DNA from: Nereocystis luetkeana
Taxonomy: Eukaryota; Sar; Phaeophyceae; Laminariales; Laminariaceae
Direction: 5' to 3'
Length of the DNA stretch: 64,000 nt
Assembly: GCA_031213475.1 (NCBI GenBank)
Contig: JARUPZ010000010.1
Span: 5,744,776-5,808,775 of the forward strand
Below are positions 33,561 through 45,262 of this stretch, one piece after another. The notes under the pieces are model-generated. The model had not been told where the DNA came from, did no database searches, and worked only from the letters and a program-made list of their open reading frames with translations. The first letter of the stretch is position 1; every line of letters begins with the position of its first letter. Position numbers and translations under genes: made by a program.

Positions 33561-34344
33561 TGTATCAATTGTGCTAACAATTTCCGAAGGCTCACGGGGA
33601 CGACGACGCGACAGGTAGATTGGGATTTAGATTCGAAACCGGCGTACTAATATTTGAAGGTGATTAAGATTGAGATTGATGTGTTGGCGTTAAGCTTGAC
33701 AGTGAGATGTAGCAACTGTGCCAACAAATTCCGCGTGCGAAGGCTCGCGGCGGGGGACGAGACGGATGCTTGTTACGATAGGAGTGCATTTTATATTTCC
33801 CCGAGGATTTTATCCTTCTCGCTTAAGGGAACTCTGTATATAAATATCACCCAAAAACGGCTTGAGAATACATGTATCGCTTAAGCCTCTCGGGATTTCA
33901 GAGGGGACAAAATGGTGACACAAACAGTGACTAGGATTTCAGCAACAGCCGCTGCGTGATTGGGGGGACGCTTTTCTACAACATGGTGTCCGAGTCACAA
34001 TGCAGGGGGTCGTGCCGCACGGGCGCAGCATGAAGCCTACGTACATATTCGTAGTGCCGGTCACCGACTCTGCTCGTATAAAGACGGTAGACCACACCAA
34101 ATTTGCCGTTATTCTGTTCTTAGTCGCCATCCCGGATTCTCGAAGGGGATAATCCGACGATAAATCCCGTGGCCTATGAGGTCTAAAAATCGGGAAAATA
34201 TTTTGTCCAAAACAAACGATAAGGCATGCCATATCGGGCACTTCCTCAGTGCTGCCAGTGCCCTTAAAAGGAACTACACCAGGCATGGAATGTTTGATCA
34301 AACAGTTTCTAACCCTATTTTCGCACTGACGTCGGTGACAGGCA

Positions 34345-34550
34345 GCTTGAGATCGAGATTGAGGATTGAGCAATGAGATTCCAGACCATATCAAGATTGG
34401 TTGAGGGTGAGGGATATTATCGATATTGTGATTGATATTTTGGGATGGACAGTGATAATCATATTAAGATTGGTTGGAAAGTGATAATAATATCGATATT
34501 ATTAAGATTGATATTTTGGGATTGACATTGGGGATTTAGATTGACAGCGA
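34345..34550. repeat. Degenerate GATTGA/ATATTGATATT minisatellite
   Basis: TTGAGATCGAGATTGAG, then ATTGATATTTTGGGATGGACAGTG, repeated imperfectly at 34495-34540. Confidence 0.6.
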
Positions 34551-34564
34551 GATGCATCTTTGTC

Positions 34565-35908
34565 ATATGCCGGCAAAGGCTCACGGTGGGGCAACGACGC
34601 GACGGGTATATCTTTCAGGGCGTTCAGGACAGCATGAACGTGCCGGCCTCTCTGCGCCGACAGGGCAACACCGGTGCCTTAGACTCTCAGCAACACAATA
34701 CGTCGGCAAACATAACAGAGGAGGAGAGGCGGCAATCCAGGCACTACTGGATGTATACACGTACTCGAAACAGGCATGCTTTAATGTAGGGGTTTCCATG
34801 GGGTTTTTTCCAATCGGCGGTGTTCTATCCCGTCATCCCTGTCGATCACGTCCGAGGTCGTTCCAGTTCTCAATTCTGCGTATTTCAAAAGTTGTAAGCC
34901 GAAAGCAAGTTCGACGTGTTGCCGTCAGCACGGACCATATAAGTATTATTAATAGTATTGGTCAATTAGTCTGGGCCGTCTGCCGTCTGCATGTACCACC
35001 CCAATATGGTATAGCTTACCCCTCAGTTCGGAAATGTAAGAAACTTGTTGGGTGTCAATGTGAATGCACAAACGGTTCTTACATTTCCGGACATAGTTGT
35101 GTTTCCAGTTTATACCTGTATACCCGGTACCAGGTAAAGCGAGCATATATACAGCAGTAGTAAAAGCTGGTTGACGTTTTTACGAGAGTGGTTGTTTCGA
35201 ACAATGCCCCTTTAATGTTTTGGCTGCTGCTTCGCCGAACAACGTGTGATATATGATATATGCATACAATGTGTCATCCCAGGTACGTGACACAATATCT
35301 GTACTCAAATTCACACACATACGTAATACCAGTATACGCAAGCACAACACACACCAGGATGGGGTAACGAAAAACGACCAAAATTCCGACAACAACGTCA
35401 TAGAATACATATGGTAGCAGCCGCAGCATCAATACCAGCCACCAACCCCCGCCGCCACCACTGGCACCAATACAACCAGCTACAACGCCCAACCAATGCC
35501 AACACAACCCTCCCCTCCCCCCCCTTCCCCCCCCTTCCCCTCCCCTCCCTTCCCCTCCCCTCCCCTCCCACCACACCCAGCAGCAGTACTACCCCTATAA
35601 CCCTACCCGCTACAGAAACAAAATAAACCCGTAGACATCGAATAAAGAGCTTCACTCTACGTTCACTCGTTTAGGGCCCATCTTAACGAGGAACACTGAG
35701 TTTCGTTGTTGGGAAATACGTTTTTAAATTTCAATGAATTTTAGTTTGATCTCGAAAAAAAAACGTTTATGTATGCTATCGGGAATCGGCGTATTAATTG
35801 CCGAACAAGAAATAATTCTGAACAACCTGGACTAACGCACCGCGTCAGACAGCGCCCAGCCGACAAACAGCGACGGAGGTAGACGAGAGCGAAGGTCTGC
35901 GTTGTCGC
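34565..35908. other. No gene recognised
   Basis: An open frame at 34552-34790 contains a protein-like stretch (FQGVQDSMNVPASLRRQGN) but is not recognised. C-rich tract later. Confidence 0.35.
35475..35580. repeat. C/T-rich tract CCCCTCCC
   Basis: Polypyrimidine on the plus strand with CCCCTTCC and CCCCTCCC units. Confidence 0.85.
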
Positions 35909-36289
35909 GTGCGCGCCGCCGCCAGCCTCTTTTTCTTTTTGGAGGCGCAGGATAGGAAACTATCACTCTCAGGGTGTCTTGGGTGGGCGGAGGGAGCCCT
36001 GGAGCACCACGTGCGGAACGGCAACGGTGGTGCAGCTATCGAGGTCTCGAACGTATCCTCTGTTTTTTTTGCTCGTTTGCTCGGTTTTGGTGATGGTTGG
36101 TCGATCGAGCAGGTCGAAAAAATTGTTCTTGCGGCCGCCATGATTTTTTTCGAGGCGCTGGGTACGATGTGCTGTGGGCGTGGGCGCGGCTATTGCTCCG
36201 GTCGCCTCTCGCTGAGGTTCGCGTTTTATCGCCTCGATCGTGGTCACCAAAGTGGCCTAGAATTACCCCAGAGCCCACCGGGGGTGTGA
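35909..36289 (+). CDS. Unrecognised ORF of 126 residues
   Basis: GC-rich island with a moderately hydrophobic product (ARLLGFGDGWSIEQVEKIVL). Opposite-strand frames are also open, so coding status is doubtful. It is the only stretch between 34.6 and 36.5 kb that differs from background composition. Confidence 0.2.
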   Translation: MRAAASLFFFLEAQDRKLSLSGCLGWAEGALEHHVRNGNGGAAIEVSNVSSVFFARLLGFGDGWSIEQVEKIVLAAAMIFFEALGTMCCGRGRGYCSGRLSLRFAFYRLDRGHQSGLELPQSPPGV

Positions 36290-36574
36290 ACCCACCATGA
36301 ACATGCTGCGTCAAGGATGATCAACTCCCAAATTCCAGATTGAAACAAAAAAAATCACACAAAAAAAGTCCCTTTTCACTCAAATTGTTTTTTTTTTATT
36401 TGCCTTGAGAATGCCTGCTTGGTGATTAAATCAAATCAAATAAAAAATAAAAGTCCTCCATAAGATGGGCCCTTACTCCAGCAGTATTAGCAAAAATGAC
36501 CCCACTCAAACTTCCCAGTAGTGAGGTTCCCTAAAACAGAGATGGCTGTGGTTTCAAAGGGATTGCCTAAGTTT

Positions 36575-37015
36575 TCGGCCCGGACCCATGCTTTGGCAGG
36601 TATTGGGGTTTCCACTTTTGAACCCAAGCATTTCTCACTAACGGACAGGAATATCACTATCTAGATCATTTAGACCATCTAGATCTTAGCCTGCCGTTGT
36701 TTGAGCAGTGCTACGGTAGGTACAGTATTGAGGTTTCCGCTTTTGAGCCCAAGCATTTCTCGCTGACGGACAGATAGATCACGATGTAGATAATCCATTA
36801 CGGGGGAGCATAGTTAATAGGACCAAATATTGTTCGTACAAATGGTTAAATATACAGGTTTTTATCCATACCATAGGTAGGTCCTATTAACTATGCTCCC
36901 CCGTAATAGACTATCTAGATCATCATCTAGATCCTAATCTGCCGTTAATAAAGCTGTGCTACGGCAGGTATTAGGGCTGCACTTCTGAGCCCCAAGCATT
37001 TTCTCGCTGACGGAC
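36575..37015 (+). repeat. Family B' tandem repeat (three units) with nested MITE-1
   Basis: Units near 36590-36650, 36651-36775 and 36776-37015. The third is interrupted by MITE-1 copy 5. Confidence 0.8.
36796..36908. mobile_element. MITE-1 copy 5, nested in family B'
   Basis: Ends CATTACGGGGGAGCATAG and CTATGCTCCCCCGTAATA. The G to C change at the same inner position in both arms keeps pairing. It interrupts the third B' unit between GATGTAGATAATC and GACTATCTAGATC. Confidence 0.9.
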
Positions 37016-37317
37016 CTTGCCTACAGTCTCAAACTATCCAATAATATCGTTGGATCCGATTGCATATACTTTCTACACAATTCGTTAGATACCAAACCCT
37101 GATATTATAGAATCATAATCTTATCGCAAACGTTAGGCGTACAATACCACAAGCGAAAAAAAAACAGCTGTGAGATCGAGGATCCATTCGGTCGAAACCC
37201 ACCTTCGCAATCTTTGTGTGATACTTCGATCGCGCGTACTACGGGTTTTATATAGCCCGTATTGTGGTGCCCCAAACTTCGAACCTTCGGTCCCCAGGGG
37301 CGTTTACACCTTTTTTT

Positions 37318-37590
37318 TGCGTTTTGCTATCTGCTTCTGTTTTAGTTTTGTTTTTGTTTTTCTTTTGCTTAGCTTCATCTTCTTTTTTTTTAGGTTTTTG
37401 TCTGCTATTAATAGTCTCCTTTTTGCTTCCCTGGTGTCCGCAGTGGTGGAGTGCGTATGCTTGTTTTTTGTTTTTTGCCTCTGTTTTTACTTGAGGTATT
37501 TCTTCCACTCCAGAGTTATTGGAGCCTGTCCTGCGACCACGGACTGCATTGAATTGTGAGTTAATGTGAGAACAACAACAACAAACAACA
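37318..37590 (+). mobile_element. Family F retroposon-like repeat with CAA tail
   Basis: T-rich start, CTTAGCTTCATCTTC, GGTTTTTGTCTGC, CCTGGTGTCCGCAGTGGTGG, ATTTCTTCCACTCCAGAG, GCCTGTCCTGCGACCACGG, then GTGAGAACAACAACAAC. Confidence 0.8.
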
Positions 37591-38227
37591 CCAATTCCCA
37601 TACACCATGTATTTATACATCTCATACTAAATGTATGGGCTGGTTCAAGCGTATCGCCGCATTTTTCGTCAGCCACGAATGCCGCATGCAATACTCTACC
37701 CAAATGTCACATATTTGGTATATTACTGACCGCCATGGGCAATGGAAGAGGGTGGCGTGTCCATTTTCTTTCAAGGGCCTGGGATTGGTGATATTTATAC
37801 CGCCAAAAAGGTGACCCGACCCGTCACATGCCTTCGAAGAGGTCAATATTAGTCAAGCGTTTCCGTAGGATGTTCTTTTCTGCCCTTTGGTTTTGTGCAC
37901 GAGCCGCTTCCAGGTGGTCCGAAGAATGCTTACACAAAGTTTCACGCAAACATTCGAATCTCTGACTGCGTATGATCAACACGAAGTCATATTTAACGCC
38001 CAGAATCAATTACATACTGAAACTGAGTAATTCCGAGGCGATACCGGAATTTTGCACATCTTATACCCCGCACAAAGGTACCAATCTCCACGCCATCTTT
38101 CACGATGGACCCAGCACGTTTGTGCACGTGTTTTATATGCTCCTGCCGCATTATTGACGAATGTTTTCTTTGTTTTGTTTTTTCGTCGCCGAAAAAATGG
38201 GATCCCCTAAGACCCAAAACTCCCCCC

Positions 38228-38327
38228 ACCCCCCCCCCAAAACGGTGCTCCGTCTCGAAAGGGATTCGTGGTCAATGGTCAAATGACTAAGGCAAGCAAC
38301 AAATGAGTACGCCCCCGCCCCCCCCCA
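38228..38327 (+). mobile_element. Family E fragment
   Basis: AACGGTGCTCCGTCTCGAAA, GTGGTCAATGGTCAAATGAC, AAGCAACAAATGAGTACG, then a C-rich run. Confidence 0.75.
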
Positions 38328-38329
38328 AA

Positions 38330-39270
38330 AAAAACGAAGCATCTGTCGAAAAATAAAGCATGACATTTCCAAGTCAGCGTACAAAATAAAAGTGAGTTTT
38401 GTTGTCAACCAAACGGGTTCACTTTTCGATGAACTCGACGGACGTACGGGCTCAACCGATGTGAAGGTGTTATCCTGGTAAAAGGCAAGGAGGACGGAAA
38501 ATAGGTGCTCATTTTCACGTAACTCTTGCATCATGTGCGTAGCTGCGCGTGTAGAGAGAGCAGAGACACACGAGCAGCCGGCATGACACTGCTGCACGCA
38601 GCCAATTGATAGGCCTGGACCACGTCTGCTGCTGTTGTGGTTTCTCCCGCCCGTTCGCCCGCGACTTTTTTCTTTCGAAGCTGGGTGGGACGCAGCGGCC
38701 ATACATGCATGGTGCATCAGGCCACACCGTATTTTATATTTATGGTTATTGTTTGCGATTGACTGGTAGCGATCCCGGGCACACTAGCAATGGGTATGTA
38801 TGTCAATGGTTTTCTACCATGGGAAGTTTCGGTCGTTCGACACTGCGTGTGTTAGGGCCCCGGCCAGTCGGCTGGCGAGGACAGACTCTCGGGTACTGAC
38901 GGTACAGTAAGAAACGAGAACGAGCGGCCGGTTCCGCGGCCCTCGTACCACGCCACAGTGGAGCCCCCTCCTACTCTCCGACGTCGCAGAGAATAATTAT
39001 AACATGACAAATCGAAGGATATACTCGTACAAGCAAACAAACTAACAACCGTTAACGGGCTCATAAAACTTGCCAGGTATGCGCCAAATTTAAGGGCATA
39101 TCTCCATAAAACGGCGTGTGCATTGAACTCTTGAGGAATTTGGGACGGTAAGCTTGAACCAGCCTGTCTGTGTATTTCGTGTAATATATGTGCATGTTTC
39201 GAATATACTCACTCGTATTAACAGTTTGCAGAAAACATCAAAACGTCGCCATCGATATGATGAATTAACT
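38330..39270. other. No gene recognised
   Basis: No shared repeat and no convincing exon. Confidence 0.4.
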
Positions 39271-39274
39271 CCTT

Positions 39275-39478
39275 TTTTTTTTCCTTTTTTTTTTTTTTCC
39301 ATCCCATTCATTATCTTCGCACATCTTCTTCTCTCTCTCCTTCCAACTCGTAACTCAGATCCGGGGTCACATAGCAGGCTCTTCTCCCCCCTTCCCGCTA
39401 CGGTACGTGCCTTCATTTTTATCGCGAGAAGATTTCAGCCTTTTCTTCCCTCGTCGACTCGCATCGAATTGTGACTCT
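39275..39478 (-). mobile_element. T2 SINE, 5'-truncated
   Basis: T-runs (complement of the A-tail), then CATCCCATTCATTATCTTCG through GTCGACTCGCATCGAATTGTG as in the 24.9 kb copy. The tRNA head is missing, as expected for a truncated retroposon. Confidence 0.8.
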
Positions 39479-40149
39479 GCAGGGCAGCAACTATTTATCG
39501 ATTGATTGGTTCAATAAGCCAGCAAGAGGATTTCTGTTTCCTATTTTCATTTGCTGACCGCCGATATTGACCCGCCATAAAGTAGTTAAAAAGGCCTGTG
39601 CACAGATCAATTTGTTGTTCGGAACAACTAATATTAAAATAGTACCAATATAGACTCTGTATGGGCGCAGCAGTGTGAATCCAGATACCGTATTAGCCAG
39701 TAAAGTACCTGGTATGCGCTTGATAGGAAACAATAATTATTGGTGTGTTTGGTATTATTTTGTACACTGGTTCGTACCTGTACGCATTTAAATGTCTGGT
39801 TCTACGACTACAGAGTATGTATTATATATCACCGCACCCACCGAATACCGTTGCATATATACGGACTCAAATATTAGAATATGCATAAAACGTCAACACC
39901 CGGTACCAAGTACTACTGCTGTACATAATACTACGTCTGCTGTACCAGGCACGAATACATGGTGAGAGGAAAATGAAGTTTCAGGCCTATATGCGCACTG
40001 CACACACCCTCTTCCCCCCCCCTGCTCCCCTGCCCGGCCCCCCTCCCCTCTCCTCTCCTCTCTCCCCCCTTATCCCCTGCCAACCCGCCCCCCTCCTGCC
40101 CCCTTAATTAACACTGTTGTTACATATTCGCACACAGCTCCTACTACTC

Positions 40150-40204
<55 letters not shown>

Positions 40205-40275
40205 CTCTACTACTACTACTGCTACTACTACTTCTACTACTACTACTACTACTACTACTGCTACTACTACTACTG

Positions 40276-40317
<42 letters not shown>

Positions 40318-40354
40318 GTACTGCTTCTACTACTACTACTACTACTACTACTAC

Positions 40355-40469
40355 TATTACGGGGGAACATAGTTAATAGAACCAAATAATGTTATTAAAT
40401 AGTAGAAATGTTTAAATATGTAGGTTTTTATTTATAGCACAGGTCCTATTAACTATGTCCCCCGTAATA
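40355..40469. mobile_element. MITE-1 copy 6, in a CTA microsatellite
   Basis: TATTACGGGGGAACATAG to CTATGTCCCCCGTAATA, inside a CTA triplet tract. Confidence 0.9.
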
Positions 40470-40479
40470 CTACTAATAC

Positions 40480-40588
40480 AATTACGGGGGACCATAGTTA
40501 ATATGACCAAATATAGTTAGTAAAAATGGTTAAACATATAGGTTTTTATGTATACCATGGGTCCTATTAACGATGGTCCCCCGTAATA
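40480..40588. mobile_element. MITE-1 copy 7, in a CTA microsatellite
   Basis: Starts 11 bp after copy 6 and has the same interior and ends. CTA triplets resume after it. Confidence 0.9.
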
Positions 40589-40630
40589 CTACTACTATTA
40601 TTACTATCACTACTACTGCTGCTACTACTG

Positions 40631-40667
<37 letters not shown>

Positions 40668-40739
40668 CACACTACTGCTGCTGCTACTGCTACTACTATT
40701 ACTACTACTACCACTATACTGCCACTACAATATATTTCA

Positions 40740-42210
40740 CTATGATTAATACCGCTATAGCATATACTCCCTATATTAGGTATGGCGATTGGTGTACCAG
40801 CTCGTAGCAGATGTGTACGCCTAGACTCGATTGCCGATGGCCGGCAATACACAGCCAAAATCTTCGAGGCAAACACGCAGTCACTACTGTCAGGTGACTT
40901 GTACGTGAATTTTCAAATAGAAGAGAAGAAGAAGATGGTGTGGTGACCCCAAGCCACAGTGTTGATTAATTTGCTCATCTGGAAGCTGATGGCGGTGAGC
41001 AAAAGTAGAGTGAGCTCAAAGGGGGGGGCGGTGCGCGTGTGCGCTCGCAGCTCGTAACCAAGGACGACCCTTACATTTCGGTCAAGAACAAAAACAAAAA
41101 TAAGGGAATGCAGTATTCCGTTCAAAATAAAAACAACGAAGAGAACCCCCAGATTTACTGCAAAAAACAACATATCTTTACATATCCATGACCCCCGTGT
41201 AGCCCATGTTGTTACTGCTACCAGAACTACAGTAAAACTATATGCTACCGGTCCCGGAGGGATACTGAAGATATCCTTTCCATTACGTACGTGCAAAATG
41301 TGCTGTCTGCCGTAGATTATGTACGTACGTACCACAGCAGCAGTAGATCCATGGTAATACTTGTCACTGGGACTTTATTCTGTGCGTACGGGTGCACAGC
41401 AGAGTATGTGTAAAAAGACAGCTAGCTGCTGCTGCTATTCTACTGTATGTAACTCAGACTGGAAAACTGTCTGTTGTACCTAGAATACCAGATGACGTAA
41501 GAAGAGTGTAATCGAGTAACGAATATGATGGCCACTGACAAGTATCATCTCTAATACCTCCTCCACTTTTTTACTCTGCGTTTCATGCTAAATATTCTTC
41601 AAAAAGAAACACTCATGCAGCATCAAGGAGTGATGATGTTGTTATTGGGAACAAACACTTGTTGTACATAATGTACCTGCATGATGGTTACAAGGATAAT
41701 CAGTTGTATGTGTGCATGATGTATACCTACCGTATGAGATCCAAGGAGTGAATTCAACACATACAGGGCAACAAAATAACCGAACATAGAATCGTTCTGT
41801 TCTACCGCTACAGCAACACCTGCTTGCATGAGGTGTGGGTGTGTACCTCAACTATTGGTTGCTACAGGAGTATGGTACCTGGTAGTCTAAATGTATAAAG
41901 TGAAAATGGTTCGTCGATCCGCTACACAAGGGAAATAATAAACCTGGTCGAAAGTTCCTGCCGCCCCGAAAACAAACAAAGGAACAATGTGGACGATCAC
42001 TGCAAGTTGTTGACTGCTTACTCAAAAGACTACCAGATACAGTAGTAGTACATTTAATATTACCGGAGTCCCCTGCTGTATCCCCCAGGAGGCGGGAGTC
42101 GGTGGTGGCGAGCAGTAGATGCGTTCCCGGGTGAAAATGAAGATGTAGAAGATGATATGTTTCCTGATGATGACGACACTCCAGCTTGTTGCAGTAGTTC
42201 CAGTATCTGT
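40740..42210. other. No gene recognised
   Basis: CAGCAG and CTGCTG words and a GT tract at its end. No coding signal. Confidence 0.4.
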
Positions 42211-42214
42211 GTGT

Positions 42215-42440
42215 GTGTGTGTGTGTGTTCTTCACATTAAACCGTTCTTTCTACCCGTCGACATCCAGCACAACCAGTGTCCGTGCCGATTCTTCCATCC
42301 TAGAAGAGATACAAGTTCTGTGGTCACAAAGCTACGCCACAGAGATACTACGTTGCCACGTGTGCAGTGTGAACTGCAGTGGGCAATGCAAAGCCATGTC
42401 ATCATACTAGATACGACAGGCACGACATACGCAATCTATG
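42215..42440 (+). mobile_element. Family D repeat
   Basis: Starts after a (GT)n tract with TCTTCACATTAAACCG and follows the 20.5 kb copy through ATACGACAGGCACGACATACG. A small reverse fragment (AGGCACGGACACTACTGG to GGGTAGAAATAACGG) is at 23745-23815. Confidence 0.75.
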
Positions 42441-42444
42441 AAAT

Positions 42445-43445
42445 AGTGAAACGAAAAGAAACAATCAAAGAGAAAACAAAAACAAGGTAGACAAGTCGAA
42501 AAAGAAGAAGAAAAATGAAAGCAAAATCTAAGAGAAACAATCTGTCGTGCCCCCCCCCCCGCAGGCGAGGTGACCTACACTTGAAAAAGAACGAGCTGGA
42601 AAAAAGAAGAAATAACAAAAAACACCACTGCTTGTGAACAGAGTAAGACAAAGACCCAAGGAGAAAGTAACAAGGAAAAATAACAAAGGGGAAATAACAG
42701 GCAGACCAAAGCCCAAAGCACCTTCTAGGTGGCGGCAGCAGCTTGTGGTACGAGTAGTATAGCCAGGTTCTCCCTGCCAATCCGCCTGGTACCTTGCTAC
42801 CCAGACTGCCGTCTCCGCCCTGCGTTCGTCAACTATGCCCAGCCCCTTGGCGTCAGACAATACGAGCCGAGCAGAGCAGGTTCGTCTTCCAACCACGCCA
42901 CACACGGCTCCTTGAGTACGGCTTATCAATCAGAAAAGGAAGAGGAAGAGAAAAAATGAAATGAAAATCACGGAGAGTCAGCGCAAGAAAGAAAAGAAAA
43001 CAAAACTAAAAGAGAAGACAAGGGAAGACCACGTTCGAACCAGCTGCACCAGTTGGTAGCACTAGTAGTATGGTCATATTCTACTTCCTAGTCGACTTGG
43101 TGCCTTGCTACCCTGTCTGCCATATCTATCTGATGATGACGTTCTCTTTTTTTTCTTTTCTTTTTTTAATTATGTGTTTGCCTTCTGACAATGTGCAGGG
43201 CGTTATTCATTCAAAATGAAAAAGCTGACATAATTCATCGAATACCACTAACTTCATCTAACCAATTCTCCTTCCATGCGTATACTCACTTGAATATGCA
43301 CCCCCACCATTTACCGAGATATTTTACCTACTTACTACCTGGTATGTATCTATACGCCATGCTTCCTACTCCGCATCTACATTCCACCCCCACGCCACGG
43401 GAAGTAGTCCCCCCTCCTCCTCCCTTCTCCCCCTGGCGGCCTGGC
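42445..43445. other. 3' flank of the non-LTR element; no gene
   Basis: A-rich plus-strand sequence (42445-42720) and a diverged pair (42740-42812 and 43050-43120) sharing AGTAGTAT, CTTGCTACCC and CTGCC. The 3' end of the retrotransposon cannot be fixed, because no clean A-tail or target duplication is seen. Confidence 0.4.
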
Positions 43446-43449
43446 GGTC

Positions 43450-44169
43450 TCACAGGGCGAGCTTATATCGGTGCACTCTGCGCGAGATCGCGACCTGGGT
43501 AGTCACCGATATGACCTGGAAAAGGTGCTCCTTACAAACTCCTTTTCTTGCTAAAGATCCCCCGTCCGTTCCTCCAACGATGCTCGCCGCCAGCTGGTCG
43601 ATGAAATCGCTACGTTCCTTCCCGAGGCGTCCAAAGCTTTCCACCGCGAGGGTGACAAGTTTATGGCTGCGCTCGTCGAAGGACACTTGTCCTGCACGAG
43701 CGTAGTGGTTGCGCTTTCGCGCCTCAGAAGTGGAAGCGGCTTATCCGTCTCGATCAGCGCTGCCAGCCCGCATGTAGACCCTCGATTGGGGGTCTGCATG
43801 CGTGATGTCGAGGAGTATCGCCTTGTTGCGGCACTCTGACGACGTAGCGTCTCGGAGGCCTCTCCTCTCGATCACTATGTCCATGCGGAGGTTTCTGTTG
43901 GCGTTGAAGGGCGCTCCGCTTTCCATTTGATGGCGGATGGACAACCACTTAAAGGTGCGAGACAGCGCGTGGACTAGCGGCTGATGCTGGTTAACCTGTG
44001 CGCCTGCTCGGTGGCATGTGCGCGCGTGACGTGTGGTGACATCCGTCGCTTCGCAGCAGGGGCACCTCGCCGCTATGGGCTCCTCCATTCCCAGGAAGCG
44101 CCGTCCCATAGAAGACACGAACTCAGAATCCGGTATGATACGTGCCGTGTTCACAGGCCTTGCACGCAA
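43450..44169 (-). pseudogene. Zinc knuckle and restriction-like endonuclease region of the non-LTR element
   Basis: Frame one (44169-43741) has RCPCC followed by a downstream TRHARTCH, then the PD-(D/E)XK-like residues Asp in RMDIVIE and Asp in LLDITHAD. Frame two (about 43735-43450) has KRNHYARAGQVSFDERSH and ends IDQLAASIVGG...VTTQVAISRRVHRYKLAL before a stop. A frame break separates them. In this class the domain nicks the target DNA to prime reverse transcription. Confidence 0.8.
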
Positions 44170-45262
44170 ACAGGCGACAGCGCCTGGTCCCGATAGGCTC
44201 CGTTGCCGAGCCTTGGCAAGACCTCTGGTTTCCGTCCCCCGAACACGTCGTCCCGATCCGACGGGCCTGCTACCTCGGGGAGCTGGTCCAGAGAAGCAAC
44301 GTACCGTTCGTACCGTACCCGGTTGATCTGCTGCCCCAGCTTGTGTTGCGCCTTGCGGGAGCTGATCGTTTGGGCGTCATGCGCCGGCAGTACCTCCACA
44401 TCATACAGTTCTGTCCCTCCTTCCTCGCTTGCGCGGAACGCCCTGTTCCGCCAACTTTCCGGGATTACGTTTGCCATTGCCTCCTTCGATACCCCATGGA
44501 TATCGCGAAGGTCCCTGACGCTGTTCCATATGCGGCGAACGAGGTCCGAATTGGGCAACTCCCTTCGGACTTTTCCCCCTAATGGACCGGAGAGGTCGGC
44601 GAGGACCTCTGGCACCGTCACCACTACGCTCCCGATGAACGCTGGCATTCTCCTTGATTCAGCCGACGACAGTCCAAACCCCCCGGCCCCTGTGGAGAGG
44701 CTCGCCTGCGCTTTCTGGTGGGGCTGCAGCGTCAACCGGTTCGCCGGGCATCCGTCCGCAAAGAACGGCGATTCGTCCGCTGTCCCTGGAATCTCGAGAA
44801 GGCGCTCGAGCATCCACATTGCGCTAGTGTCTGCCCGCTGACACGCGGGTAGTGACAGCTCCGGGTCCATTACCCGCTCAATGTAGGAGGTCCGCTGCAC
44901 CATTGAACTGGTGACGATGAGGTTCGCCGACTGTTTGTCCGGCATGCGCGGCAGGATGCGCGCGAGTTGCTCTGCTCCCCCATCTCGGACTATCTCCACG
45001 GCGCTGTTCACCGCGAATACATCAGTGCCTATGGGCACGCCAACCACCTTTACCCCACCCCCTTCCGCAATGCGAACACCGATGCCCCTCAGAAGTGCTA
45101 TCTCTTTCGACGTAGGCACATGCCCTTTTGAAGGCAAAGCATCAGTCTTTCTGGGGTTAATGGCAATGCCTGTTTCGCACAGCTCGTGCTGGGGGAAGGG
45201 CACTACCCTCACCGTGTCCGGTGTGATCTCTGACATACCGATGCTGATGTCATCGAGGTAGG
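44151..45262 (-). pseudogene. RT C-terminal part and inter-domain region of the non-LTR element
   Basis: Starts at the YLDD box (45249-45260) and continues through INPRKTDALP, VVGVPIGTD, MDPELSLPACQ and MWMLERLL, then a linker with the short block ELPNSDLVRRIW (about 44535-44570) followed by VRDLRDIHGVSKEAM. That linker block is the same sequence that is tandemly amplified at 15780-18063. The frame stops at 44151, where the endonuclease part continues in another frame. Confidence 0.85.

Larger units (their letters stand above)
30420..34560. other. GC-rich degenerate region with diverged internal duplications
   Basis: Protein-like fragments recur in pieces: ATGATGGCAGA at about 30499 and 33114; GAGGCCTC..TTAATCCCA and CGAAATGTT(A/G)CTGCGGTAA at about 31770 and 32170-32320; GGGGTCGT..C.CGGGC.CGG and GGT(C/A)GA(T/C)CACACCAAA at about 32540 and 33990-34100. 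No fragment matches a family I know. It may be a decayed duplicated locus. Confidence 0.4.
40136..40735. repeat. (CTA)n microsatellite holding two MITE-1 copies
   Basis: CTA triplets with CTG and CTC interruptions at 40136-40354 and 40589-40735, split by the two MITE-1 insertions. Confidence 0.95.

Noticed and set aside
40104-40389. Open frames encoding poly-Leu or poly-Ser
   Set aside because: They are translations of the CTA microsatellite.
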